Assembly: GCA_017467905.1 (NCBI GenBank) | Contig: JAFUKD010000038.1 | Span: 1-43,267 of the forward strand | DNA from: Phascolarctobacterium sp. | Lineage (GTDB): Bacteria > Bacillota > Negativicutes > Acidaminococcales > Acidaminococcaceae | DNA: 43,267 bases | Reading direction: 5' to 3' | In this document: positions 1-8,558 of the stretch, in pieces | Layout of the letters: every line of letters starts with the position of its first letter | How positions within the stretch are numbered: the first letter of the stretch is position 1 | Notes under the pieces: generated by a model | What the model was told of the DNA's origin: nothing | What the model saw: the letters and a program-made list of their open reading frames with translations, nothing else | The model's database searches: none | Made by a program: the position numbers and the translations under genes

Positions 1-46
1 ACAATTATAACACTCAATTATAACAAACGAAAGGAAATGAATAACT

Positions 47-337
47 ATGGAACAAACTTTAGAACTTGTATTTAAAAACGCCGAAGGTGATACCAAGGTA
101 ATCACCGTAACTGACCCTCGCGAAGGCATCACTGCAGAAGAAGCACGCACTGCCATGGAAGCCATCCTCGCCGCCAATGTGATTGAAACCAGTGGGGGCG
201 ACCTGGTGGAAATTGTGGAAGCACGCACTGCCATGGAAGCCATCCTCGCCGCCAATGTGATTGAAACCAGTGGGGGCGACCTGGTGGAAATTGTGGAAGC
301 ACGCCTGCGCGTAACCCAACTTACTGTGCTGCAGTAA
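47..337 (+). CDS. DUF2922 family small protein with internal tandem duplication
   Basis: This is a 96-residue protein of unknown function whose ends resemble DUF2922, a family of about 70-residue Firmicute proteins. The N-terminus (MEQTLELVFKNAEGDTKVIT) and the C-terminus (RLRVTQLTVLQ) are typical. The middle carries a 26-residue block, starting EARTAMEAILAANV, twice in exact tandem. Removing one copy gives 70 residues, the usual family length. The start is the ATG at 47, with a purine-rich AAAGGAAATG about 8 bases upstream. In many Firmicutes this gene is paired with a DUF1659 gene; if that is so here, the partner lies off the left edge. A bidirectional terminator follows at once. The family assignment is from sequence resemblance, and no biochemical role is known. 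Confidence 0.75.
   Translation: MEQTLELVFKNAEGDTKVITVTDPREGITAEEARTAMEAILAANVIETSGGDLVEIVEARTAMEAILAANVIETSGGDLVEIVEARLRVTQLTVLQ
140..295 (+). repeat. Perfect 78-bp tandem duplication inside the DUF2922 gene
   Basis: Bases 140-217 are repeated without a mismatch at 218-295, and a further 9 bases (GAAGCACGC) begin a third unit at 296-304. The period of 78 bases is 26 codons, so the reading frame is kept. The 9-base GAAGCACGC at both edges is the likely slippage or recombination substrate. Perfect identity, including at synonymous positions, points to a very recent event or an assembly artefact. Confidence 0.97.
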
Positions 338-350
338 GCCTCCAAATAGC

Positions 351-387
351 AAAAATCCCCGCTACCAATTTGTAACGGGGATTTATT
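351..387. terminator. Bidirectional intrinsic terminator between DUF2922 and guaA
   Basis: The stem AAATCCCCG (353-361) pairs with CGGGGATTT (376-384) around a loop of about 14 bases. A-rich sequence lies on the left and T-rich sequence on the right, so it can end the plus-strand DUF2922 transcript and the converging minus-strand guaA transcript. Confidence 0.85.
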
Positions 388-390
388 AAT

Positions 391-448
391 GGTACGTCAA
401 GCAAGTAAGTGAGCTGTGACAAAGCATAACAGTGCTTATAGCAATTTC
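391..448 (-). repeat. Half copy of the dispersed palindromic 3' element (copy R1, after guaA)
   Basis: This 58-bp stretch matches one arm of the argC-proximal copy at 37817-37874. Shared blocks include GGTACGTC, AGCAAG, GACAAAGCATAAC and GCTTATA. It lies directly 3' of the guaA stop codon. The other arm is missing: similarity stops at the centre of the palindrome, where the bidirectional terminator begins. Confidence 0.7.
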
Positions 449-452
449 ACAA

Positions 453-1760
453 TTATTCCCACTCGATAGTTGCAGAAGGTTTCGGGCTCATATCATAGCA
501 AACACGGTTAACATTTTTAACCTCGTTCAAGATACGGTCGGTAATCTTCAGCAGGATGGGCCAATCAAGCTGTTCGATGGTTGCAGTCATTGCATCAACA
601 GTGTTTACGGCGCGAATGATTACAGGCCATTCGAAGGAACGAGCGTTGTCGCGCACGCCTACAGATTTGAAATCAGGAACGATGGTGAAATATTGCCATA
701 CCTTTTTGTCCAAGCCTGCCTTAGCAAATTCTTCGCGCAAAATAGCATCAGCTTCGCGCACTGCTTCCAAACGGTCACGAGTAATTGCACCAAGGCAACG
801 AACACCAAGACCAGGACCGGGGAACGGTTGACGATAAACCATATGGTCAGGCAAGCCAAGCTCTACGCCGCAAGCACGAACCTCGTCCTTGAACAATTGG
901 CGCAGGGGTTCAACCAGTTCAAATTGCAGGTCTTCCGGCAAACCGCCAACATTGTGGTGAGATTTAACAACTTTAGCAGTTTTGGTACCGCTTTCTGCGA
1001 TATCAGGATAAATGGTGCCTTGACCAAGGAAGTCAACACCTTCAACTTTACGAGCTTCTTCTTCGAATACACGAATGAACTCTTCACCGATGATTTTACG
1101 TTTTTGTTCAGGGTCAGCAACATTTTCCAGCTTGGTCAGGAAGCGTTCAGTTGCGTCAACATAAACTAAGTTAGCATTTAATTGGTTTTTGAATACTTCT
1201 ACTACGCTTTCAGATTCACCTTTGCGCATCAAGCCATGGTTTACGTGTACGCAAATCAGGTTATCGCCAATAGCTTTCAACAAGAGCGCAGCAACTACGG
1301 AGCTGTCAACACCACCGGACAAAGCCAACAGCACTTTTTTATCGCCAACTTGTTTTTTAACCAATTCAATTTGGTCATGAACAAAGTTAGCCATATTCCA
1401 GTTAGCTTCAGCCTTACAGGTTTCAAACACAAAATCTTTCAAAGCAGCTTTAATGCCTTCTACATCATTAGCAAATTGCGGCAGTTTAACTTCACACAGA
1501 GCTTTGTCGTGACCTGCAGCAATTACAGGAATGCCTGCTTCATAGATTTCAGGCAAAACATCAATAGCAACGCCATCAACAATATTGTTCGGACCACCGT
1601 TGATTACGATACCTTTTACGTTGGGCAGTGCTTTCAGTTCATCTACAGTAATGTCGTGGGGATAGATTTCGCTATAAACACCCAAGGCGCGAATAGCTCT
1701 TGCAACGACAGTATTTTCATGGCTACCAAGGTCTAAAATAACAATCATATCTTGTTTCAT
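453..1760 (-). CDS. guaA: GMP synthase with a shortened, catalytically degenerate glutaminase domain
   Basis: GuaA makes GMP from XMP, ATP and a nitrogen donor in purine synthesis. The ATP-pyrophosphatase P-loop SGGVDSS is at residues 148-154, and the dimerisation domain ends in the canonical ATIEWE. The N-terminal class-I glutaminase domain is unusual. It keeps a Rossmann-like opening (DLGSH, then GIVINGGPNN near residue 50). Where the nucleophile-elbow motif GICYGMQ should be, it reads GIPVIAAGHDKA, so the catalytic Cys is absent, and the segment that normally carries the His/Glu pair is missing. The P-loop lies roughly 85 residues earlier than in E. coli GuaA (from memory). The start is the ATG at 1760, preceded by AGGAGG. 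The enzyme probably uses free ammonia or an unlinked amidotransferase subunit; this is inference. Confidence 0.93.
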   Translation of the reverse strand: MKQDMIVILDLGSHENTVVARAIRALGVYSEIYPHDITVDELKALPNVKGIVINGGPNNIVDGVAIDVLPEIYEAGIPVIAAGHDKALCEVKLPQFANDVEGIKAALKDFVFETCKAEANWNMANFVHDQIELVKKQVGDKKVLLALSGGVDSSVVAALLLKAIGDNLICVHVNHGLMRKGESESVVEVFKNQLNANLVYVDATERFLTKLENVADPEQKRKIIGEEFIRVFEEEARKVEGVDFLGQGTIYPDIAESGTKTAKVVKSHHNVGGLPEDLQFELVEPLRQLFKDEVRACGVELGLPDHMVYRQPFPGPGLGVRCLGAITRDRLEAVREADAILREEFAKAGLDKKVWQYFTIVPDFKSVGVRDNARSFEWPVIIRAVNTVDAMTATIEQLDWPILLKITDRILNEVKNVNRVCYDMSPKPSATIEWE

Positions 1761-1795
1761 GATTATCCTCCTCATATATTGAATACCGCTTTTTA

Positions 1796-1801
1796 AGTAT
1801 A
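1796..1801 (-). promoter_or_regulatory. Possible extended -10 promoter of guaA
   Basis: On the minus strand this reads TATACT preceded by TGA, an extended -10 pattern, about 36 bases upstream of the guaA ATG. No good -35 is seen. The leader is too short for a purine riboswitch. Confidence 0.4.
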
Positions 1802-1905
1802 TCACAAACATTTCCGCTTGTATATTTTTTTAGAAAAAATCTCCGAATAATATTTAGGCTTTAATGTAAATCGTTCAAGAAATATTTGGAAATTTTCCGT
1901 GTACG

Positions 1906-1941
1906 CAAAAACTCCCTGCTACTTTTCATAACAGGGAGCTT
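1906..1941 (-). terminator. Intrinsic terminator of groES-groEL
   Basis: On the minus strand CTCCCTG and CAGGGAG form a stem around a loop of about 12 bases, followed by TTTTT. It lies 30 bases past the groEL stop. Confidence 0.88.
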
Positions 1942-1970
1942 GATTTTTACAACATTATTCAGCTATAAGC

Positions 1971-3611
<1,641 letters not shown>

Positions 3612-3620
3612 CTATGGTTA

Positions 3621-3911
3621 TTACTCTTCAATTACAGCAAGAATATCACGTTGATTAAGAATTAAATAATCCTTGCCATTCAATTTCATTTCGGTGCCGC
3701 TGTATTTTGCAAATACAACTTCATCACCTGCTTTAACTTCAGGTTCAACACGAGTGCCATTATCAAGCAGCTTGCCCAAGCCTACTGCCAGTACATGACC
3801 GGTTTGCGGTTTTTCCTTCGCAGCAGTATCCGGCAGGAAAATGCCACTTGCTGTTTTTTCTTCTTTGGCAACAACTTCAACAATTACGTGTTCAGCTAAC
3901 GGTTTCAACAT
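3621..3911 (-). CDS. groS: Co-chaperonin GroES (Hsp10)
   Basis: GroES forms the heptameric lid of the GroEL chamber. The 96-residue product starts [20 protein letters not shown] and contains the mobile-loop region ([17 protein letters not shown]) and the conserved [15 protein letters not shown] block. The length is normal for the family. It is the first gene of the groES-groEL operon, and the upstream sequence carries a sigma-A-like promoter overlapping a CIRCE operator, which implies HrcA control and heat-shock induction. Confidence 0.98.
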   Translation of the reverse strand: MLKPLAEHVIVEVVAKEEKTASGIFLPDTAAKEKPQTGHVLAVGLGKLLDNGTRVEPEVKAGDEVVFAKYSGTEMKLNGKDYLILNQRDILAVIEE

Positions 3912-3968
3912 CTTTGAGAACCCCTTTCATAAAATATCTAAAATTAAAATTTAACATACTTGCCTTCA

Positions 3969-3995
3969 TTAGCACTCTAACCATCGGAGTGCTAA
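3969..3995 (-). promoter_or_regulatory. CIRCE operator (HrcA binding site) of groES-groEL
   Basis: TTAGCACTC (3969-3977) and GAGTGCTAA (3987-3995) are separated by exactly 9 bases, a perfect match to the CIRCE consensus. It lies just downstream of the promoter -10, where HrcA repressor would block transcription. Confidence 0.98.
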
Positions 3996-4006
3996 CTGCA
4001 ATTATT

Positions 4007-4034
4007 ATTATACTTAAAGCCATATAAATTGCAA
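4007..4034 (-). promoter_or_regulatory. Sigma-A promoter of groES-groEL
   Basis: On the minus strand a perfect -10 TATAAT (4007-4012) follows a weak -35 TTGCAA (4029-4034) with a 16-base spacer. The predicted start site falls at or just before the CIRCE element. Confidence 0.75.
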
Positions 4035-4087
4035 TACTCTTTCGTAGATTTTTTACACTTTATTCAAAAATTATGCTTCGTTAGCAT

Positions 4088-4127
4088 AAAAAAGAGCTTC
4101 GCTACCACAAAAATATGGTAACGAAGC
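4088..4127 (-). terminator. Intrinsic terminator of the ANTAR regulator gene
   Basis: On the minus strand GCTTCGTTACCA pairs with TGGTAGCGAAGC around a short A/T-rich loop, followed by TCTTTTTT. It ends the transcript running from tsaE through the ANTAR gene. Confidence 0.88.
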
Positions 4128-4193
4128 GTTATTTGGCTGTTTGTAATATATATTTTGAGTCAAATATTGCGGAAAGTAATAATTTGTTTTTAG

Positions 4194-5150
4194 TCACCTT
4201 GCACTCTTTATAATTCTCTCGGCAAGCTCTTTAAGAGGAATCCTCTTCTCCATACTAAACTGCTGCAATTTACGGTAAGCCTCCTGCTCCGTCATACCAT
4301 ATGCCGTCATAAGGATTCCCTTAGCCCTGTCCAGAAGCTTTCTTGTTTCAAGGCTCTCCTTTAAATCTGCCAGCTCTGCATTTAATTTTTGCAGCTCCTC
4401 GTCTCGCTTACGCAGCTCCGTCACGTCCTGCAGGATAACAATGGCGCTACCGGCCTTCGCCTTAGGAACCACTGGTAGCACACGCAGGGCGAGCAGCAAG
4501 CCATTAGTAGTAAACTCCTTGCTCGCAGCAATTCCTGTATCAATAGCCTTGCCCACTACTGGCCAGTTAATTGCCAAGTGGTTGGTACGCTTGCCAAGCA
4601 GTTCACCAATGCCCATAACCTGAAACAAATGCCTTGCTTCATTATTGGCAGCAATGATGACCTTGTTGGCATCTACAACCAGCAAGCCATCCGCCGCAGT
4701 AAGGCGCTTGTAATTGGCATCCTTATCCACCGGTCTTGGCAGGTTTAAAAGCAGCTCCACTGTTTCGCGGATAATCACCTCATCCGGATCCACCGTATCA
4801 AAGCTTAAAGCTCCGTAGCATTTACCACGCACGTCACGCAAAGGGTACACCCAAAAGCTATTGAATACACCTAATTCCAGTTCACGCATGCCACGCAGGG
4901 GGATATTATTCTGCAAGGTTCGGTAAACTAAGGGTTCTTCCACCACGCGTACCTTGCGCCCTGTCAAATCAGGCTGCTCCTTTCCCCTTTGAGTCAAAGG
5001 CTGTACCTGCTTTAACACCTGCAAAAATTTCCTATCGCCATCCAATAAGTACAGCGTTACCCTGGCATGAGCAATATCCGCTGCCAATTCCAACCCTGAC
5101 AGCAAGGTTTGTAAAGTATTCTTTTGTTCCGCTGTCAAAGTGCTTAACAT
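4194..5150 (-). CDS. GAF/PAS-ANTAR RNA-binding antiterminator-type regulator
   Basis: This 318-residue protein is a likely signal-dependent transcription antiterminator. The C-terminus, roughly residues 258-312, is an ANTAR domain (TRKLLDRAKGILMTAYGMTE, then EAYRKLQQFSMEKRIPLKEL); ANTAR domains bind paired RNA hairpins and prevent termination. The N-terminal 140 residues look like a GAF-type sensor, and the middle (about 150-250) like a PAS domain (GLLVVDANKVIIAANNEARH). A coiled-coil linker (KRDEELQKLNAELADLKESL) joins PAS to ANTAR. No receiver aspartate domain or partner kinase is nearby. It is last in the tsaE-B-rimI-tsaD direction, separated from tsaD by the DnaA-box array, with GGAG before the ATG. 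The ligand and RNA targets are unknown. Confidence 0.85.
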   Translation of the reverse strand: MLSTLTAEQKNTLQTLLSGLELAADIAHARVTLYLLDGDRKFLQVLKQVQPLTQRGKEQPDLTGRKVRVVEEPLVYRTLQNNIPLRGMRELELGVFNSFWVYPLRDVRGKCYGALSFDTVDPDEVIIRETVELLLNLPRPVDKDANYKRLTAADGLLVVDANKVIIAANNEARHLFQVMGIGELLGKRTNHLAINWPVVGKAIDTGIAASKEFTTNGLLLALRVLPVVPKAKAGSAIVILQDVTELRKRDEELQKLNAELADLKESLETRKLLDRAKGILMTAYGMTEQEAYRKLQQFSMEKRIPLKELAERIIKSAR

Positions 5151-5210
5151 GTTTTCTCCTTGTTACTTTTCTGTGTCTTTTCCCCACACCAAACAGGATA
5201 ATCCACGAAC

Positions 5211-5304
5211 TTATCCACATTATCCACAAGGTTATACACAGTAATTGTGGCGATTTTGCGTTATTTCTTTTATTTTATCCACATTATCCACAGAGTTATA
5301 CACT
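5211..5304. promoter_or_regulatory. Tandem DnaA-box array between tsaD and the ANTAR gene
   Basis: Four perfect DnaA boxes TTATCCACA lie at 5211-5219, 5220-5228, 5275-5283 and 5284-5292, all on the plus strand. Each adjacent pair is followed after 3 bases by a near-match: TTATACACA at 5232-5240 and TTATACACT at 5296-5304. The two 30-base cassettes therefore repeat with a 64-base period, separated by an A/T-rich spacer. No dnaA, dnaN or rpmH lies in the window, and gene polarity does not change here, so this is more likely a DnaA-binding cluster than oriC itself. Confidence 0.85.
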
Positions 5305-5318
5305 GAATGTACTCCTGT

Positions 5319-6332
5319 TTATCCCAATTTAAGAGATGGAACAGCGTTTAAATCCAGTGGACTTTCCATACCAGCCTGATACATAAAGTAACCACGGCAA
5401 GCAATCATCACCGCATTGTCAGTACACAAAATCGGTGCAGGATGTACCAGTTCGGCTCCAACCCTGCTCACTGCCTCTGCCAAGGTTGTTTGCAAGGTTT
5501 TATTGGCAGATACACCACCGGCAAGAACGATTTTCTTCAAACCGGTGTCCTTCATGGCGCGCACTGCCTTCTGTACCAAGGCGTTCACCACTGCATACTG
5601 GAAGGAAGCCGCCACGTCTGCGCGATTGATTTCACGTTTTGCCTGCTCCTGATTGTGCAGGTAGTTGATAACCGCAGATTTCACACCGCTAAAGCTAAAT
5701 TCATAAGGGGCATCTAATTTTGCCACAGGAAATTCAATAGCGTGTGGGTTACCGCCTAAAGCAAGCCTTTCTATTTCCGGTCCACCGGGATAGGGCAAGC
5801 CCATAACTCTGGCAATTTTATCGAAGGCTTCCCCCGCGGCATCGTCGCGAGTTTGTCCCAGCATTTCAAAGCTATTGTAACCTGTTACTTTAAGAAGCGC
5901 CGTATGCCCGCCACTTACAACCAGCGCCATAAAGGGAGGCTCCAATTCAGGGTCAGTAAGGAAATTAGCGAAAACATGTCCTTCCAAGTGGTTAACGCCA
6001 ATCAAAGGCTTATCCGTAGCCCACGCCAAGGATTTCGCCGCAGAAAGCCCCACCAAAAGAGCCCCCACCAAGCCCGGTCCATAGGTTACAGCCACAGCAT
6101 CAATATCTTCTAAAGAAACATTAGCCTGCTGTAAGGCTTCGTCAATAACGGGCATAATGTTTTCGATATGCTTACGGGAAGCAATCTCCGGCACTACGCC
6201 ACCAAATTTACGGTGAATAACAATCTGCGAGGAGATGATGTTACTCAAAACCTCACGTCCGTTTTTCACCACTGCTGCAGCTGTTTCATCACAGCTGCTT
6301 TCAATTCCTAAAATATATACATCTTTACTCAT
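5319..6332 (-). CDS. tsaD: tRNA N6-threonylcarbamoyladenosine transferase TsaD
   Basis: TsaD (Kae1/YgjD family) transfers the threonylcarbamoyl group to A37 of ANN-decoding tRNAs, completing the t6A modification. The 337-residue product opens with [16 protein letters not shown]. It carries the metal-binding HxxxH motif (HLEGH, residues 115-119), the nucleotide-binding VSGGHT segment and the late LAGGVSANK motif. It closes a cluster of tsaE, tsaB, rimI and tsaD on the minus strand, 13 bases after rimI, so the TsaB-TsaD-TsaE machinery is largely encoded together. The carbamoyl-AMP synthase TsaC is not in the window. Confidence 0.98.
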   Translation of the reverse strand: MSKDVYILGIESSCDETAAAVVKNGREVLSNIISSQIVIHRKFGGVVPEIASRKHIENIMPVIDEALQQANVSLEDIDAVAVTYGPGLVGALLVGLSAAKSLAWATDKPLIGVNHLEGHVFANFLTDPELEPPFMALVVSGGHTALLKVTGYNSFEMLGQTRDDAAGEAFDKIARVMGLPYPGGPEIERLALGGNPHAIEFPVAKLDAPYEFSFSGVKSAVINYLHNQEQAKREINRADVAASFQYAVVNALVQKAVRAMKDTGLKKIVLAGGVSANKTLQTTLAEAVSRVGAELVHPAPILCTDNAVMIACRGYFMYQAGMESPLDLNAVPSLKLG

Positions 6333-6345
6333 TGAAGTTTACACC

Positions 6346-6813
6346 TCATCTATACAGCCACATAATGACTGCATTTTCGTGATTATCTTCGTAATAATTA
6401 GGGCGAACCCCGGCGCTGGTAAAGCCACAGTTCAAGTAAGCCCGCTGCGCCGCAATATTGCTTTCACGCACCTCTAAAGTAACGGCTTCCGCAGCCAGCT
6501 CCCATGCCTTCTTGACGATAGCAGCAGTCAGGCAGGTTCCGTAATTTTTACCACGCTCAGCCTTACTTACGGCAATACGGGTAACCTGCGCTTCCCCTGC
6601 TACCAGCCAGAAGCCTGCGTAACCAATGGCTCTGCCATCCGCTTCCATAATCAGGTAGTGGGTAAGGTCATTGTTCAGCTCATCCAGCAGCATGCTTTCA
6701 TTCCAAGCATCAAAGAAGGCTTCTGCCTCAATTTCAGTCACAGCCTTGATGTCTGCTGCGCTCATGTCCCTAAAGGTAATTACTGCTGCTGCAGCTTCTG
6801 TCTTTGCTCCCAC
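6346..6813 (-). CDS. rimI: Ribosomal-protein-alanine N-acetyltransferase RimI
   Basis: This is a GNAT-fold acetyltransferase of the RimI type, which acetylates the N-terminus of ribosomal protein S18 in E. coli. The 155-residue product shows the acetyl-CoA loop region (VTRIAVSKAERGKNYGTCLT) and the characteristic C-terminal NIAAQRAYLNCGFTSAGVRP block. The chosen start is a GTG at 6813, with GGAGGAGCT directly upstream. The gene overlaps the 3' end of tsaB by 34 bases, which suggests translational coupling. RimI is commonly encoded between tsaB and tsaD in Firmicutes, which supports the call; the substrate here is inferred. Confidence 0.93.
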   Translation of the reverse strand: MGAKTEAAAAVITFRDMSAADIKAVTEIEAEAFFDAWNESMLLDELNNDLTHYLIMEADGRAIGYAGFWLVAGEAQVTRIAVSKAERGKNYGTCLTAAIVKKAWELAAEAVTLEVRESNIAAQRAYLNCGFTSAGVRPNYYEDNHENAVIMWLYR

Positions 6814-7481
6814 AGCTCCTCCGCTTCTGACCTTCTAATATAATAAGGCTCCAAACCAAAAATCTTTTTATCAGCTTCCGGGTCAAATTCCCTTTCAGCA
6901 ACCAAAGCTACACTGGAAGCCTTGGGCATCAGCAAATTTCTCGGAGCAAGCTTCACTCCGGCAGGCAGCTCCAGCTTTTCCAGCTTCTTACATTCACCCA
7001 AGATTAAAGCAGGCATCTCCACTTCCGCAATGCGTTCAAGCAGACGCTCCTTGTTCACAACTTCAGTACCTGCAAGCTCTACCAGCTTGCCTTCCTGCCA
7101 TTGATACAAAGCCTGGTAGTAATTACCCTTTTGCGCATCCAGTACAGGAGAAAGCAAAATACCTTCCACGGGAATGTTTTGAGCAAGCGCCTTTAAGGTA
7201 TCCACTCCATGGAGCAGGCACTGCCAGCTATACGCCATTGCCTCCGCGGTAGCAAGACCAATGCGTAGCCCGGTAAAGGAGCCTGGTCCCATGCTTACAG
7301 CAATTAAATCTATGTCCTGTTTTTTAGTATTAGTACGTTTCAGCAGCTGTTCCAGCTGGGGAAGCAAGCCCTCGGAATGGGTATTCCCCATACTCACGCT
7401 GTATTCTGCTGTAACTTCACCGTCGCGGCACAACGCCACGCTGCATACCTTTGTTGCAGTATCAATCGCTAAAGTCAACAA
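6780..7481 (-). CDS. tsaB: t6A biosynthesis protein TsaB
   Basis: TsaB (YeaZ) is the catalytically inactive TsaD paralogue that scaffolds the TsaB-TsaD-TsaE complex. The 233-residue product begins LTLAIDTATKVCSVALCRDG and contains the conserved GPGSFTGLRIGLATA motif around residue 70, with the typical shortened C-terminal half. The start is a TTG at 7481, supported by a strong AGGAGGTG seven bases upstream; a second TTG follows as the next codon. It overlaps tsaE by 20 bases and rimI by 34 bases, so the operon is tightly coupled. Confidence 0.96.
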   Translation of the reverse strand: MLTLAIDTATKVCSVALCRDGEVTAEYSVSMGNTHSEGLLPQLEQLLKRTNTKKQDIDLIAVSMGPGSFTGLRIGLATAEAMAYSWQCLLHGVDTLKALAQNIPVEGILLSPVLDAQKGNYYQALYQWQEGKLVELAGTEVVNKERLLERIAEVEMPALILGECKKLEKLELPAGVKLAPRNLLMPKASSVALVAEREFDPEADKKIFGLEPYYIRRSEAEELWEQRQKLQQQ

Positions 7482-7935
7482 ACTGCTTCACCTCCTGCAA
7501 AAGCTCTTCATAACGCTCGCCCTTAGGTTCAAGCACAGCCTTGCGCCCCGCTCCTTCTATAAGCAAGGTTACCTGCATATATTCCTCCGGTAATTCTTCT
7601 GCGAACAGCTCTGCCCATTCAATAAGGGTAACGCCATCGCCACCGGCATATTCATCAAAGCCAATGTCCTCTAATTCTTCGGGACGATTAAGGCGGTACA
7701 AATCAAAATGCCGTACCTCCAGCTCACTGCCATCATAAACATTCATAATGGCAAAGGTGGGACTGGTTACTTCATCTTCTGCAACACCCAAGGCAAGGGA
7801 TATGCCCCTGCTCATCAAGGTTTTGCCTGCACCTAAATCTCCTGTAAAACAAAATACATCACCGCTGCGGGCAAGCTTGCCCAAAACATTGCCAAGCCCT
7901 TCCGTTGCAGCTGCGTCTGGTAAATAGATTTCCAT
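7462..7935 (-). CDS. tsaE: t6A biosynthesis ATPase TsaE
   Basis: TsaE (YjeE) is the small P-loop ATPase that drives turnover of the t6A complex. The 157-residue product carries a Walker A motif GDLGAGKT (residues 32-39), the SPTFAIMNVY segment and the LIEWAEL signature of the family. The ATG at 7935 has GGAGGAG just upstream. It is the first gene of the tsaE-tsaB-rimI-tsaD run and lies directly downstream of the terminator that ends the previous operon, although I see no convincing -35/-10 pair in the 98-base gap. Confidence 0.97.
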   Translation of the reverse strand: MEIYLPDAAATEGLGNVLGKLARSGDVFCFTGDLGAGKTLMSRGISLALGVAEDEVTSPTFAIMNVYDGSELEVRHFDLYRLNRPEELEDIGFDEYAGGDGVTLIEWAELFAEELPEEYMQVTLLIEGAGRKAVLEPKGERYEELLQEVKQFVDFSD

Positions 7936-7994
7936 ATAACTCCTCCGTGCCCCTCAGTACGCTAAAAAGGGAGCCAAGAATAATCTTATAATCT

Positions 7995-8028
7995 CAAAAA
8001 AGCAGTACCAGCCTGCGCCGGTACTGCT
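7995..8028 (-). terminator. Intrinsic terminator of the TVP38-to-GerMN operon
   Basis: On the minus strand AGCAGTACC and GGTACTGCT form a stem around a G/C-rich loop, followed by TTTTTT. It starts just after the GerMN lipoprotein stop codon. Confidence 0.88.
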
Positions 8029-8033
8029 CATTT

Positions 8034-8546
8034 TTATTTTTGCAGTAATGATTCGTTACGCTTCAAAGGGTCTTCCACATCAAGGTGTCCACCCAAAGTA
8101 ATTACCTTCTTCCCTTCAACGAGGATTTGTACCTGTTTAACCTCCGGGAACTCTGTTAAGGTATTGACTATTGCACCGGTCATCATAACTTCATTATACG
8201 ACCCCTGCCCGTTTTTGACAATTTCTTTGCTGAAATTAGCAAGAGCAGTGCCATCGGGGGTAATACTAAAGCTAAGCACCCTTGTACCGTGGGGAATAAC
8301 GTCCTCGTACTCAGTGCTTTGAGGCTTTGCCCCTACCAATGCCCGCAGAGCATTTTCCGGCAGGCTTTTACCATTGTCAGTCATGGTAAATTTTTCCGGC
8401 AGCAGCTTTTCGCTACCATCAGCACAAGCTCTGTAAAGAATGAAGCTGATTCGTTTAGGAGGCTCCGGCTTCTCATCCTGGAAGAAGGAGCAACCCGTTA
8501 TAACTATGCTGAATGTCAAAAGCATCAGCAAAAAAATCTTTTTCAT
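8034..8546 (-). CDS. GerMN-domain lipoprotein
   Basis: This 170-residue protein has a lipoprotein signal: a hydrophobic segment at residues 4-16 and a lipobox ITGC with the acylated Cys at 19. The rest resembles a GerMN (spore-germination GerM-like) domain, including a segment around GSYNEVMMTGAIVNTLTEFP that is typical of these proteins. GerMN domains are often found with or beside N-acetylmuramoyl-L-alanine amidases, and here the gene lies 12 bases downstream of one. The context suggests a periplasmic role in peptidoglycan remodelling, not necessarily germination, since no sporulation gene is seen. Confidence 0.82.
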   Translation of the reverse strand: MKKIFLLMLLTFSIVITGCSFFQDEKPEPPKRISFILYRACADGSEKLLPEKFTMTDNGKSLPENALRALVGAKPQSTEYEDVIPHGTRVLSFSITPDGTALANFSKEIVKNGQGSYNEVMMTGAIVNTLTEFPEVKQVQILVEGKKVITLGGHLDVEDPLKRNESLLQK

Positions 8547-8558
8547 GATATGCCCCCA

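Noticed and set aside
140-304. The repeat at the left end as a CRISPR array
   Set aside because: There is no spacer between units; it is a direct in-frame tandem duplication in a coding gene.
5211-5304. The DnaA-box array as the chromosomal origin itself
   Set aside because: Genes on both sides run on the minus strand without a polarity switch, and dnaA, dnaN, recF and rpmH are absent. I report it as a DnaA-box cluster.
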